Assembly: GCF_019175385.1 (NCBI RefSeq)
Contig: NC_083348.1
Location: 1,131,001 to 1,195,000 of the forward strand
From: Lycium barbarum
Lineage: Eukaryota; Streptophyta; Magnoliopsida; Solanales; Solanaceae
Reading direction: 5' to 3'
DNA: 64,000 nucleotides
Position numbers and translations under genes: made by a program. Under the pieces are notes generated by a model. The model searched no databases, had not been told where the DNA came from, and worked only from the letters and a program-made list of their open reading frames with translations. Below are positions 11,685 through 24,290 of the stretch, piece by piece (within the stretch, counting starts at the first letter, position 1; every line of letters begins with the position of its first letter).

Positions 11685-13849
11685 CCAAGTGTTATATCCC
11701 GTATTTTTTTTTTCGTCAGATTATTTGTAAGCTGAGGTGGGGCCCACACATCGAGATTTTTTTTGGACATCTGAAAAGTCATATGAATCACATATGTGAA
11801 GTTAAACACAACTCAAGAAGGACCCTTGGGCCAAATCAAAGTGGAAGTCCTCCAAACGAATATTTTTAAGAAAACGTTTTCGGGTGATCTGAATTCTAGG
11901 GGAAAAAACGGTATTATAAGTTTGGAATTTGGAAAATACCAAGAAATAGAAGTTGTAGATAATTGAATTAGCTTTCCAACCATAGGTCGTGGGTTCCCAG
12001 GTGACATCGGTACAAGGAGATATGGACGTTTTAAGGTCGAAAGGTCAGTGGGCTAGGCCCAACTCGGGATTAACCGAGTTGGCCCCAAAAAAAAATGAAG
12101 AGAAAAATCAGGCCCAATAGGGGACATCCGGCCATGGTCCATAAAAAGGACCCAAGCCCAAGTGAATTATCCATGTGATAATTAAATAAAAGGGACCATT
12201 TAATTGTCTTGAAACATATAGAAGTTTCAAGACAAATTGAGAAAGAGTGAACAAAAGAAACAAGAGCAAAAGAACTAAAGGCCATACGGCCATGGAGAAA
12301 AAAATTGACCCTTTGAAATTTTATCCCAAAAATTATTTTCTTGTGGTATTTCTACTAATTCAAGGGTCCTTTACAACTTGGTGTAATTATTTTGGAAGAA
12401 AGAACACTTGTTTCTTCAAGTTGACAACTTGGTCAAGTGAAGAAGATTGTAGAAAAAGGTAAGAATTAATCCCTTTTTATTATGTTATGAAGGTTGGTTT
12501 ATGTTGTAGTATGTAGAAATGAGTAGAATTTATGGAAATATGGAAGTTTACAAAGTGGGTGTGCATATATGTAAGTGGACATATATGTATATTGTTGTAT
12601 AAATAATATGAGTTGAATTTTATGTTGTATTCTAGTTGTGGTTATGGTGAAATTTATATTGGAAATGGAAGAAAGTGGTTCAAGTTGGCATGGAAAATTA
12701 TTGGGAATAGTTATAGGAAATTATATGATTTTAATGAAGTTTTTATGTAATTATAGAAGTGGAGTTTTAAATGTAAATTATTATGTTAGTTGGTGAATTT
12801 GGAAGGATAATAGTCCATATTGGCATGAAAGATTGGTTGTTAAGTGGTTATGAGAAGTTTTGTGATTTTATGGTAGATTTATGTAATTATGAAAATGAAA
12901 TTATTAAGGTGCAAATTATGATTATGGTTGATGAAATTGGAAGATGGAAATATGTTATGAATATGTAGATTGAAGATTAGAAGTTTTGGATGGATTATGG
13001 TTTTGGTGGAAAGTTTGTATATTTTGTATATCTTGTGAATATTTGATAGAAATGATACGAAATGCTTCCGAATTATATTGTAATGATCTTGATTAGTAAT
13101 GAATGTAAAAACATTGAGATTGATTTTGGAAATGTGAAGTTGGAATGAAAGCTATTGCATTATGTTGGAAAGAAGACTAGTTGTGTTATATTGTGTTTTG
13201 TAGTCATGGTTGTTGTCATTGTGTTGATAGTTTGGCCGGGTTGAATTCCCGGATTGTTGTTGATAAAAAAATTGGCTAAGTTGAATTTTGGGGATAGTGT
13301 ATTTATAGGGGAGATGCTGCCCAAATTTTTGTAGACAAGTATTGGTTAAGATTGAAATCTTAAAGCCTTACAATTAACATTTGGTAATTGTGACCAAATT
13401 GTAGATTTTGGCGAACTTGAAACTTGATTTTGGAGACGTGTATGAATCGGAAAAGGTATGTAAGGCTTCACCCTTCCTTCTATGGCATGTCTTAAACGTA
13501 ATAAGTTGGATACGAGCCTCGGGGACAACTCTATTCTCCGAAATCCGCACCCAAAGTTTCCCCTTTTTCATTCAGTAGAATTGAATTAAATATTGTATGA
13601 AATGTTGAAAAATTGCCTAAACATCTAGAACTTGCACAAATAGGACCCGACTACCTTAAAACCCACACAAGTGACGTCATGAAATATAATGTACGTAAAT
13701 TTGGTACGCCGCCTCATTTGACCCGAGGTGGGCCCATTGTTCCCGGATTTTCCCTATTGCTCCGTTTGACTTATTTTGGAGTAGAATCCAAAGGAAACTT
13801 TTGATCCTCGTTCCGATTATCAAACGATAAGTACTGTACCATTCTAATG

Positions 13850-14165
13850 GAAATATGTATATGTATATAAAATATGTATATGTATATAAGATATGTAAAA
13901 GTATATAAGACATGTATATGTATATAAGATATATATATGTTTATAAAATATGTACATGATATACGTATATGTATACGATGAAAGATCCAGAGCGCTGTAG
14001 ACGCTGATATATGTACGTGATACACGTATATGTATATGATAAAAGATCCAGAGCGCTATAGTCGCTGATATACGTACATGATACCAGTATATGTATATGA
14101 TAAAAGACTCAGAGCGCTATAGACGCTGATATATGTACATGATGTATGCATATGTATACGGGGAA
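13850..14165 (+). repeat. Tandem repeats in LTR A (TATATG units, then about 62-bp units)
   Basis: First come TATGTATATGTATATAA-type units (13850-13960). Then at least three copies of a roughly 62-bp unit, each containing GATCCAGAGCGCTGTAGACGC or a close variant followed by TGATATATGTAC (about 13983-14160). Confidence 0.85.
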
Positions 14166-14369
14166 GATGGGAATAAGGGCAGAGCGTTATACACGCATAT
14201 CCACCTGATCAGTTGGCATTACATGACATGATATCGTCCCGGACGCGGGATGCCCGGACGCGGGATGTGTATTTATGGCTAAATGGATCGGCTGCCGACG
14301 CCTCGGCAATATGACATGTTCTATTTTTATATATATATGAACAAGAAAAGATTTTCAACGGAAAGCTAA

Positions 14370-14697
14370 GCTATGATATGATATGATATGATACGCTATG
14401 CCATGATATGATACGCTACGACAAGCTATGCTATGATATGATAAGCTATGCTATGATATGACAAGTTACGCTATGGCATGATACACTATGACACACTATA
14501 CTATGACATTGACATGATATAACACGACACGACATGCTGTAGTAAGATATGACATTACACGATATAATATGCCATGATAAGACACGATAGGATACGACCT
14601 GATATGCCACGATAGGATACGACCTGATATGCCACGATAGGATACGATAGGGCACGATAGGACACGATACGACAAGATACGACATAATATAAGTTCT
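14370..14697 (+). repeat. Degenerate short tandem array (ATGATATGACACG-like) in LTR A
   Basis: Dozens of 5-15-bp units such as CTATGATATGATA, GATACGACCTGATATGCCAC and GATAGGACACGA. The Ser/Tyr/Ile-rich minus-strand frame at 14446-14712 is only a translation of this array. Confidence 0.88.
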
Positions 14698-15549
14698 ATT
14701 TTCTACGTTCATGGAGGGGAAACGTTTTTAAAAGGGAAAGACAAGCCATGCATGATAGCCGCCCAAAAAGGGGCCTTCCTATGTACAGGTTACTTTCTTG
14801 CCTCGTTATATGTCCTGTGACTCCATGATATTATTAATCGCACTCTATGTTATTTCTTGCATTGTCTTCCATGCCTTACATACTCGGTACACTATTCGTA
14901 CTGACGTCCCTTCTTGTGGACGCTGCGTTTCATGCCGCGCAGGTCAGCAGACAGGTGGACTTGATCCTTAGGAGCTCTACCAGCGGTACTCTACAGTGCT
15001 CCAGTTGTTCCGGAGCCTCACTTCCGCGGTACTATTTTGTGTATGTATATTCGGGCACGGCAGTACCCGACCCTTTCTATGTATAAGTGTACTATGTCTA
15101 GAGGCTCGTAGACAGATACGTACAGTCAGTCAGGTACAGATATATGTATAGTGTTTTGGCATGTTAATATTGTTGTACAAGGTAATAACGGAGTTTATTA
15201 GTTTATGTTCAAGGAAAAAAAAAATGGCTCGGTTTACACGGCTTGCTAAGAGGTACAGGTAATACGATAGATAAGGGGTGCTCGGTACAAGTATCGGGTA
15301 CTCATCACGGCCCCTAGTCGGGTCGTGACACCAAGGAGCGAGTTGCTGATTGTGATGTGCCCCAGACTTTTGATCAAATTTGGAATGGGCCTGAAATTCC
15401 CAATAGACATTATGACAGGGAATTTTGTTGTGGTTCTGAACCCCACACTTTCCCCTCTGACCAAAGTGACCTTATGGATCACCACAACTACAACAGGGAA
15501 GGGGAAGAGGGTAAGGAGGGAAACCCCAAAACCACAAAAAATTAATCTG

Positions 15550-18500
15550 ATGGATTTTATAATTTGGAATGCTAGAGGAGCCAAAAATTTAGAATTTAGA
15601 AGGCATTGTACTGCCATGATAGGATTACACAAGCCTGATATGCTTGTTCTGCTTGAAACCAAGATGACTGAGCACAAATATATTGCTCAGCAACTTGGTT
15701 TCAACTTTGTGATCCAAAGCCCAGCAGTGGGGAACTCTAGAGGATTAGTCATCCTATGGAAGGATGACTACTTGAAGATTGAAGACCTCACTATCACTAA
15801 CCAGAGCATTCATGCTATTGTTAAGGTAAATAACTCTAACCAGCAGTGGTAGTGTAATTTATGCTAGCAATACTTTGAATGATAGGAAACTTTTATGGGA
15901 AGAACTGTGTACTTTCTCTAATAATATTAACGGTTCCTGGCTAATAGGTGGGGACTTTAATGAAATCCTTAGAGCTTCTGATAAGTTCGGAGGTAATCAT
16001 ATTAATAATAGTAGAGCTAACTGTTTTTGGAGATGTATTAACCACTGTAAACTAGTTGACTTAGGCTTCAAAGGCAGTCATTATACCTGGACAAATAAAA
16101 GATATAGGAATAGGCAGAATCTCATCCTTGAAAGGCTAGATAGATGCTTTGCTAATGAAGAGCGGCTCCAACTCTACCCTGATGCTACAGTCACTAATCT
16201 ACCAAGAATTCACTTTGACCATTGTCCCCTCCAAATCAAACTTACTAATACATACCTGAACCCCAATGATAAACCTTTTAGGTTAGAATCCATGTGGTGG
16301 CATCACCCTGATTTTAGACATCTAGTGAAAGAAAGCTTCCAAGACTCCCAAGACCTCACTAGAGATACCTCTTCCTTCAAACATAGAATCACTCAATGGA
16401 ATAAAGAGGTTTTTGGAAATATATACCACAAAAAGAGACATATCTTAGCTAGATTAGAAGGTATCCAAAAATCTCTACACTACCCCCATAAAACCTTCGT
16501 TCAAAACCTAGAGAACACTCTCCAAATTGAGTAGAATGAAATCCTTAGGCAAGAGGCTGAATTTTGGAGATTAAAATCCAGAATCTCCTGATTAAAAGAA
16601 GGAGACTCTAACACCATATTTTTCCACACATCAACTCTTAATAGAAGAAGGGAAAATAGGATTCTAGCCCTTAAGGACGATGTAGGCAACTGGATTCATG
16701 ACACTAGTGCCATTAAAAACTCTATTTCTAGTTTTTACCAGAAGTCGTATACCACTGATCATCTTCATGCTAATAGATTACTCAACTCCAATCCTTGTAT
16801 TAGAGGTAGTTTAACTGAGACAGAAAAGAACATCCTAAGTAGGTATCTAAGGGATGAGGAAATTAAGCAGATTGTCTGTTCCTTTAAACCTTTCAATGCT
16901 CCTGGACCTAGTGGTTTCCATCCCTTCTTCTACCAAAAGTTCTAGGATGACATTCATAAACCCCTAACTATGTTTTGCAGAGAAGTTTTCCAAACCAGCA
17001 CCATGAAAGAGGAAGTGAACACCACATATCTTTGCTTGATTCCTAAATCTGCTAATGCTACCACCCTTAAAAACTTTAGACCCATTGGTCTTTGGAACAC
17101 CCAATACAAGATCATCACAAAGATCATTGTTCATAGAATTAAACCTCTCCTTCCCAATACCATAGGACCTACTCAAGCTAGCTTCCTAACTGGTATAAGG
17201 GCAGTTGACAATGCCATTATAGTCCAAGAGTATATTAGCCACTTTAAGAATATGAAAGGTAAGCAGGCTAATATAGCTCTTAAAATTGACCTAAAGAAAG
17301 CTTTTGATAGAATTGAATGGTCTTTTATTAAGGACACTCTGAATTTCTTTGATTTTCATCACAACCTCACAAATCCCATTCTTTCATGTATCTCCACCTC
17401 CTTTATTTTTATATTATTGAATGGAGGAAGAACTGACTTCTTTAAGCCTACTAGGGGTATTAGGCAAGGTGATCCCTTATCCCCCTACCTGTTCATCCTG
17501 TGCATGGAAAGATTATCCAAAAGTATTAATCATGAAGTTGATATTCTTAACTGGAATCCTATCTCCATTAGCAGAAATGGCCCTAAACTCTCCCATTTGT
17601 TCTTTGCAGATGATCTAACTTTGTTTGCTAGGGCTAATTATAAAAATTGTCATACTATCATGACTACTCTTAATAGTTTTACCATTGTTTCTGGTCAAAA
17701 GATCAACTATGCCAAATCCAAAGTGGTCTTACTAGGGGAAAAACTGATCTTTCTAAATACATGTCTATAAAAACTAATGATCATTTTGGTAAGTACCTAG
17801 GATTTCCCATTCTTCAGAATAGGCCATGTAATGATGATTTCCAATTTTATTCTTGATAATCTGAAAGTTAGACTAACATAGCTGGTAGGACAGTCCTCAC
17901 TAAACTTGTCTTAGTAGCATCGCTAACCATGTTATGCAATATATTAAGCTTCCCACAAAAATTACCCAACAAATCAATAGAGTCCAAAGGAATTTCATCT
18001 GGGGAACCACAGCTGTGAAAAAGAAGCTTCATATGATAGGTTGGCAGACTGTAACCAAACCCAAAATAGATGGGGGACTGGGCATTCAAAAAGCTGAAGT
18101 TAAAAACAAAACAAATCTCACTAGTCTAACTTGGAGACTCCTGAATAATCCTGATTCTCTTTAGGCCTCTACCCTAATTGCTAAAAATTGTAGAACAAAT
18201 CCCATTAGACGCATATCTAGGGCTTGGAATAACATTCTAGAGGTTACAAACACTGTAAGAAAGCTACTCAATGGGTGGTTAATAAAGGCAATACTGTGAA
18301 TCTTTGGCATGATAACTGGATTCCTCACTGCCCTAGTCTTAGAGAATTTATTGAGGGACCCCTAACCATAGAAGAACATCTAAAAAAAGACTGTGACATA
18401 CACCACAATGGAACTTGGCATCTAACCAACCTCTCCTTTGAATTGCCTAATAACATAAAAGAGGTGATAAACAACACCTATATCAACCCCTACAGTACTA

Positions 18501-19672
18501 AGGAAGACTTTAGTTATTGAAAACTCATTAGAAATGGTAAGTTTAGTTCAAGCTCAACCTATAAAATGCTAGACAGTAGAACTGCCCATGGTGCTAATGG
18601 CCTCTTTATGAATTTTAAGGGAATACGGAATCTCAAGGCCCCCAACAAAATAAAATACTTTTTTTTGGATCTTGAACCATAATAGACTTCCAACAGCCAA
18701 CCTTCACTCTATAGGCTTAAATATCAACCCTGTCTATGCCTCGTGTGGGCAACAACCTGCAGATATCAATTATATATTTTTTGCCTGCTACATTAGTAGA
18801 CAGTTCTGGAATTGTTTGGCACAAAAATGTAATCCCCCTATTCATCCTTCCTCCTTTATTAGTGCTAGTAGCTGGATCGCTACCTGGAATAGCGTAAAGA
18901 AGAAGGACTTTGATAGCCTAATCCATTGGGAAATCTTAATGCCTTTCTGTCCTCGGGGAATATGGTTAAATAGAAACCAGAACCTCTTCAATCAAACAAG
19001 AGATTATCCCTCCGTCGTGACTATTTATAACCATGCTATTGAGTTTAATATGCTAGGTAGGAACAATAATACCCCTAAACCGAAAATAACTTTCTTTATT
19101 AAGTGAAAACCCCCCAATGGTAATAGATTCGAGCTAAATACTGATGGAGCTTGTCAAAAAAATCCTGGAATAGGGGGTATAGGAGGAGCATTTAGAGATG
19201 GAAGTGGAAATTGGGTAATTGGTTGCATGAAAGGATTACCTCACATTACCAATACACTTGCTGAACTAACAACTATTATGCAGGGACTCAGAATTGTTGT
19301 GGATCATAATCTAGCACCATTAGAAATCAACTCAGACTCGATGGAGGTAATTAAGATGATTAAAGAGGACCATCTACCTTACATGTCTATCATCTCTGAA
19401 TGCAGGTACTTAATGGGAAGGCTAGGTCATCCGGAGCTAAGGCATAGCTTTAGGGAGCAAAACAAGGTGGCAGACTTGCTAGCCAAAGAAGGACGGATGC
19501 AGCTTTTGTTTGATGAAGTGAAGTTATTGGAAGCTCCTCCTAATGTATATTTTGATAACCAATGTGGTGCTCTTTTTAATTGGGTTGTAAATTTTGGTAC
19601 CACCCATAGGGGTGATGATTTTGGACAACTAAATGGCCCCGAGGCCGTTAACTCTAATGTAACTAAGATGTA
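15550..19672 (+). pseudogene. LINE ORF2 (endonuclease, reverse transcriptase, RNase H)
   Basis: In order: AP-endonuclease-like domain (FIIWNARGAKN near 15560, LLETKM, GGDFNEI near 15955, LVDLGFKGSHYTWTN, LERLDRCFAN), reverse transcriptase (FRPIGLWNTQYKIITKI, QASFLTG, KIDLKKAFDRIEW, GIRQGDPLSPYLFIL, and the catalytic FADD near 17606), a zf-RVT-like linker, then RNase H from about 19131 (ELNTDGACQKNPGIGG, then NKVADLLAKEG). It would nick target DNA and copy the LINE RNA in place. Nonsense codons (for example 16532-16534, near 16590 and near 16943) and frameshifts around 15850, 17770-18200 and 18520-18670 make it inactive. The intact catalytic words suggest moderate age. Confidence 0.93.
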
Positions 19673-21129
19673 GATATATGTTGTTATGAATACAAATCAA
19701 TTGTATCTGTTTAACAAAAAAAAGGTGGAAACCACGGAGTTTAACGGAGGAGGAAGAGCGGAGACAACGGCAAGATTAAAAAAAATGTAAATTATAAAGA
19801 ATTTAATGTATGTATTGTATCATATGTAATGAACCAAAATGACCCAATAAAAATGGACTTGAACCAAAATACCCCAGAAAAAAAATATGGTACAATAGTA
19901 CCTTTAACGCAGTATTTTACTGGGTTAAAGGGGTTCTTCCTTTTTTTATTGTTTTTTTTTCTTTTGGTTAAACTCCTCTTTCTTTTACATTTTCACACTT
20001 TTTTACGTACTATAGCCATAGATTAATCATGCTTCAGGACTCTGAAACTTCAATATTTTATATAGAACCCTACTTATTTTTGTGCGATTAATAAAGTAGG
20101 CTAAATACATCAAGGATAAGCAAAACTTTGGATTGTCGTTTTAGTAGTTGTGAAGTGCTCGAAGTCCATTTTTGTTTGAAGACTTGTCGTCATTAGCTTT
20201 AAGTTACTTATGTTTTAGGGTTTAGATTTAAGCATGTTATTTTTTAGTCAAAATTGCATCATTCATACCAATCTCAAAATAATTAAATTGCATCATTCAT
20301 AACAATATGAAAATACTTAAACTTGTTCATTAATAACAAACCCAAACTTGTTAAATAACAATCATCAAAGAAAGAAAAAACTTAAAATACATTCATCAAT
20401 TTATCTCCTTGAGTTGATCTTCCGCCACCACCGCGAGATGTGCCACCACCACTAGATCTGCCACCACTACGAAAGTTTCCTCCGCTACGAGAGGTACTTC
20501 CACCGCGAGATGTATTTTGACCACCATGCCGTAAGGGACACTTACGCTTATCATGACCAACATAATTTCAAAATGAGCATTTTCAAGTGTATCTCCCTAG
20601 TGGAACATCCATTTCATTAGGAATACATGAGTATGCTTTCTTTTTTAATTTACAAATAAATGCTTTATTTGCAACCATGGAAAATGGCTCCGGTGGCCAA
20701 TAACTCTCACTACCACGTGGGTAGAACCTTCCAACATATGTTTTTGCATAATTTTCAAGTGTCTTCCTTAACCACGTACGTGGATGCGTTCTTTCTTATT
20801 GTGATAAAACACTTGAACACTTGAAAACATGGCATGTGATATGATTGCCACTTGCCACATGTGCATGTTCTTGGAATGTCACAAATTGTGTGGACGTTAC
20901 CTCTTTTACCTTGGTGCACACTTGTTGTGAGTTCAAATATGCGTCCTGCATAGTTGTACTCCATCCGGTCGTGTTGCTGAGCCTTAAATTTGTGATACTC
21001 GAAAAATTGTGATGGTTTTGGCATCCATTTTAGACCGCCTGCCGCAAGTCCTTTGGAATGTTTTGATCTAGTGACGAACCCCTCCACAACCTGCTTAAAA
21101 GTCATTCTCACTATTGCGATGACGGGTAG

Positions 21130-24100
21130 TGTTATATCCCGTATTTTTATACATTGGAATATTTTAAGCTAAACGCGACAAGTTAAAGACAAGACTATTT
21201 TAAGGTACGAGGTAGAGACTTTAACTTTCGATTTTGTTTCACGTCACAAGTTTCCTATAAATTTTATTTGGTATAATAATATTATTGGAGATTAGGAATT
21301 AATTAACCATGATTAGAGTATTAAGTGGGATAAAAATTTAATCACTTCATTAACTAGCCATAAGTGGTCGTGTGGGCCCCACCCGTGATGTGGCCAATTA
21401 TAATTGGCTTAAACATTGGGTGGGACACATGTCCAACCCATGGAACTCATATATATAATAAGAATGCTGATTCATTCATCACTAACCAAACCACTTCCAT
21501 CTTCACAAAGTCAAGAACATTTAGAGATAGAGAGGGAGAGTCTCGGCCATAGCTGGCCGAGAATGAGCTGCTCTAATTGATCAAAAAAATTAAGTTTCTC
21601 AAGAAATTCAACTCCTTAGGAGGTGTATAATAACGTGGAGCATCCATTGATATAGCAAGAACAAGTGTTAAAGGTCAAGTTACAAATTGAGGACAAGTTG
21701 AAAGGCCAAGTATCCAAGGTAAGAGTTGATCATTTTCATGTGTCTTATGGTGAACTGAATGTGTATAATTTTGCATGTTGGTATGGGATTGTTGTTGTTG
21801 AAGTTTAAAGTAAGTCGTGTGTGATAGGCTTATATGAAGTAATGCTCAAATTTCTTGTACATGTATTAAGGATGGTTTGAATGTGGTAGTGTGTATGAAA
21901 GGAATGAAAATTTTGGAAGTTTGTATGTTTGGTATTGAAGCCGTGTAGGGACTGATCTAGGAGAGTTAATGGACTGTTTTATGTGATGCTTTAGTTGTTG
22001 ATGTTATGGACATTGTGGTGCATTGTATGCATTATGAATATGTGAGTTGAGGTGAAAAAGAAATGGTATATGTTGAAGTAGAAGAACAGTCCAAACCGTG
22101 GACTGTTTTAGTAAAAAGGATAGATTAATTTATTTTGAATGTTGATTGATGTTATGGACGTGTAATGAAGATGAAGTTTAATGATTCAAGTTGAAATTGA
22201 AATGATTTGTGGGCTGTTGTAGGAGCTAATGTGATGCCAATATAGTTCTTATAATTGTATAAATGAAATTGTTAGACGTGTGGATTATCGGTGCATTTCA
22301 TGAAATCGAAAGAAAGAATGTGTTGTTGTGATTCTTGTAAACTTGATAGATATGTGTTGAACACAAGGAATTGTAAATGGTAATGTTATGTTGCTGTTTT
22401 GGCCGTGAGTAGGGATTGTTTTGATCAAGTATGATAGTTAATTTTAAGTAGAATTATAGTTGTTGTTGTCCCGAACTATATGGCGAAAAGATTGAAAAGT
22501 TAAAGTGGAAATTGTGTTGATACGACCCTATTGTCGTTTTTATTGAATTGAAGGAATTGGAAGTATAAGTATGCCCATATATTTTTATTGGTATTTCTGT
22601 GTCTACAGGAGCACAAATGGAAATTTGGAATAGGTGAACCTATAGGGGAAGTGCTGTCGAATTTTCGCCAAAATGTTAGATAATAGGAAACTTAAGTAAG
22701 AATATATATGGACTGGAATGTAGGTCCTATAAAAGAATGAACTATAGAGTGGCGAACTAGAAAATATAATTACTAACGATAACATCACTTTTATATAAAT
22801 AGGCGAAAAGAGCGACGAGGCAAAAAGGACTCACGGATAGTCGTCGACAGGTATGTAAAGCCTATCCCTTCTTTCTTTTGGCATTTCCTAGATGTAAGTA
22901 AGATATGATATGAACCTTGGGGAAATTCTATTCTCTCTAATTCCAAGCATGACTCATGATTCTTATTCGTTCTTGATGACAGAACTTTTAGGATAGTCGA
23001 GATATTGTTTCGAGTCTATTACATGATTGACTAAAATATGATGTATAGAAATTCCTACTCCTAAAGAATTGCATAATTAGAGGTATACTTGACTTTCATA
23101 AGCTATATCATGTTAAATTGATACATGTGTATGAATCCTGAAACGTTCCTTGTTATAGTTTGTAATAACATTTAAGAAGAACTTAACATGATTATTATCC
23201 TGATATTCGAGAGCTGATTAGTTTACTTATCTATCGAGTCTCAAAAGATGATTTGTATGTATGTGGTTGCTTATTATTCTGCTCGTGCTTACCGTTACAT
23301 CCTTCACTGAGTCCCGGGCCAGGACATGTTTTCGTGCGCATATTCACTGCATTATTCACCGAGTCCCTCACTAGAGGGCCGGGACACGTTATATATATAT
23401 GTATATGATGATATGATGACATGATGAGATGGGGATGGCGGCCAGGATGGCGTATGATCATTATTCACCGAGTCCCTCGCTAGAGGGCCGGGACACGTTA
23501 TATATGTTATATACAGAATGATTATTTAACTATGATTATTAAACTCTATAATGACATGGATATGATGTTGACGCTTATGATTTATGTTCAAAGGTAAGTC
23601 CTATGGTTTTCTGGTTGTTACACTGGGTCCTACACTCTTTGTCTCAGTATGATCCTATTTACTATATTTCATGCTTTACATGCTCAGTGCATACTCCGTA
23701 CTGACCCCCCTTTCTTCGGGGGGCTGCGTTTCATGCACGCAGGTACAGACGCTCGTTTCGGAGATCCGCCAGCCTAGGATATCTATTCAGCTACTTTGGA
23801 GTGCTCCTTTGTTCCGGAGACTAGCTTGTGGTATAGATCCCTTTTGTTATATATGTATGTGTTTGTTCAGGGTACGGCGGGGCCCTGTCCCGTCATATGA
23901 TACTGTCGTTACTCTTAGAGGTCTGTGGACATATGTGTGGGTCTGTATATAGTTGCGGTTTTGCTATGTAGACATGACTTGTGTTTTGGGACGTACCCAT
24001 TCGTAGTGGCAGCCTTGTCGGCTTGCGTATATATACATATGTTTTGGGATGTTATGCGTAGTGGCAGCCTTGTCGGCCTGCGTAGACATATATATATATT

Positions 24101-24290
24101 TGATGTGAAATTTGTAACTCCTCAGGAGACAGGCGGCCATGATATGCATATATGCGACACTGTTAAGGCAACGTCTTGCCTTTTTATATATAAGTCCTTA
24201 TTATGCTAGCTATAGATGATTGTAGTTAACAGGTGTATACGAGTGTCCAGCTCGGGCACTAGTCATGGCCTACGGGGTTGGGTCGTGACA
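21130..24290 (+). mobile_element. Solo LTR, 3.2 kb (LTR C), inserted in the MULE transposase
   Basis: Begins TGTTATATCCCGTATTTTTA and ends GGGTCGTGACA, with the perfect duplication GGTAG at 21125-21129 and 24291-24295. There are no internal domains. It carries the shared modules: donor-like GT at 21719 and 22851, a tandem array at 23290-23510, and a strong double hairpin at 23705-23742. It clearly belongs to the same superfamily as the LTRs at 11690, 41567, 46451 and 49425, but its body is diverged. Confidence 0.92.
23293..23505 (+). repeat. Tandem repeats in LTR C
   Basis: Three spaced copies of CACCGAGTCCCTCRCTAGAG-GGCCGGGACACGTTATATAT or a shortened variant (about 23310, 23356 and 23465). 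A separate duplicated unit, GTAGTGGCAGCCTTGTCGGC, occurs at about 24004 and 24058. Confidence 0.85.

Larger units (their letters stand above)
11690..15330 (+). mobile_element. Solo LTR, 3.6 kb (LTR A), inserted in LINE ORF1
   Basis: Begins TGTTATATCCCGTATTTT and ends GGTCGTGACA, with the perfect 5-bp duplication CCAAG on both sides (11685-11689, 15331-15335). There is no internal domain and no protein homology. It contains splice-donor-like modules (GT at 12459 and 13456), tandem arrays at 13850-14700, and a double-hairpin module at 14876-14944 shared with other LTRs in the window. It is closely similar to the LTR at 49425. A solo LTR normally arises by recombination between the two LTRs of a full element. 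Confidence 0.92.
9441..19721 (+). mobile_element. L1-type LINE, full length, interrupted by a solo LTR
   Basis: Flanked by the 13-bp direct repeat AAGGTGGAAACCA (9428-9440 and 19722-19734), with a short A-rich tail at 19714-19721. The 5' UTR contains a tandemly repeated AGAGAGAG/GGCTCTGCCTTCTCTCTA unit at about 9451-9550. ORF1 and ORF2 follow in order, and ORF2 ends in an RNase H domain as in one clade of plant L1s. A 3641-bp solo LTR (11690-15330) plus its 5-bp duplication interrupts ORF1; without it the LINE is about 6.6 kb. Many stops make it inactive. Confidence 0.92.

Noticed and set aside
13677..14025. Tyr/Ile-rich minus-strand frames
   Set aside because: They arise from TATATG tandem repeats within LTR A.
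14446..14712. Ser/Tyr/Val-rich 88-codon minus-strand frame
   Set aside because: Product of the short tandem array in LTR A; no start context or domain.
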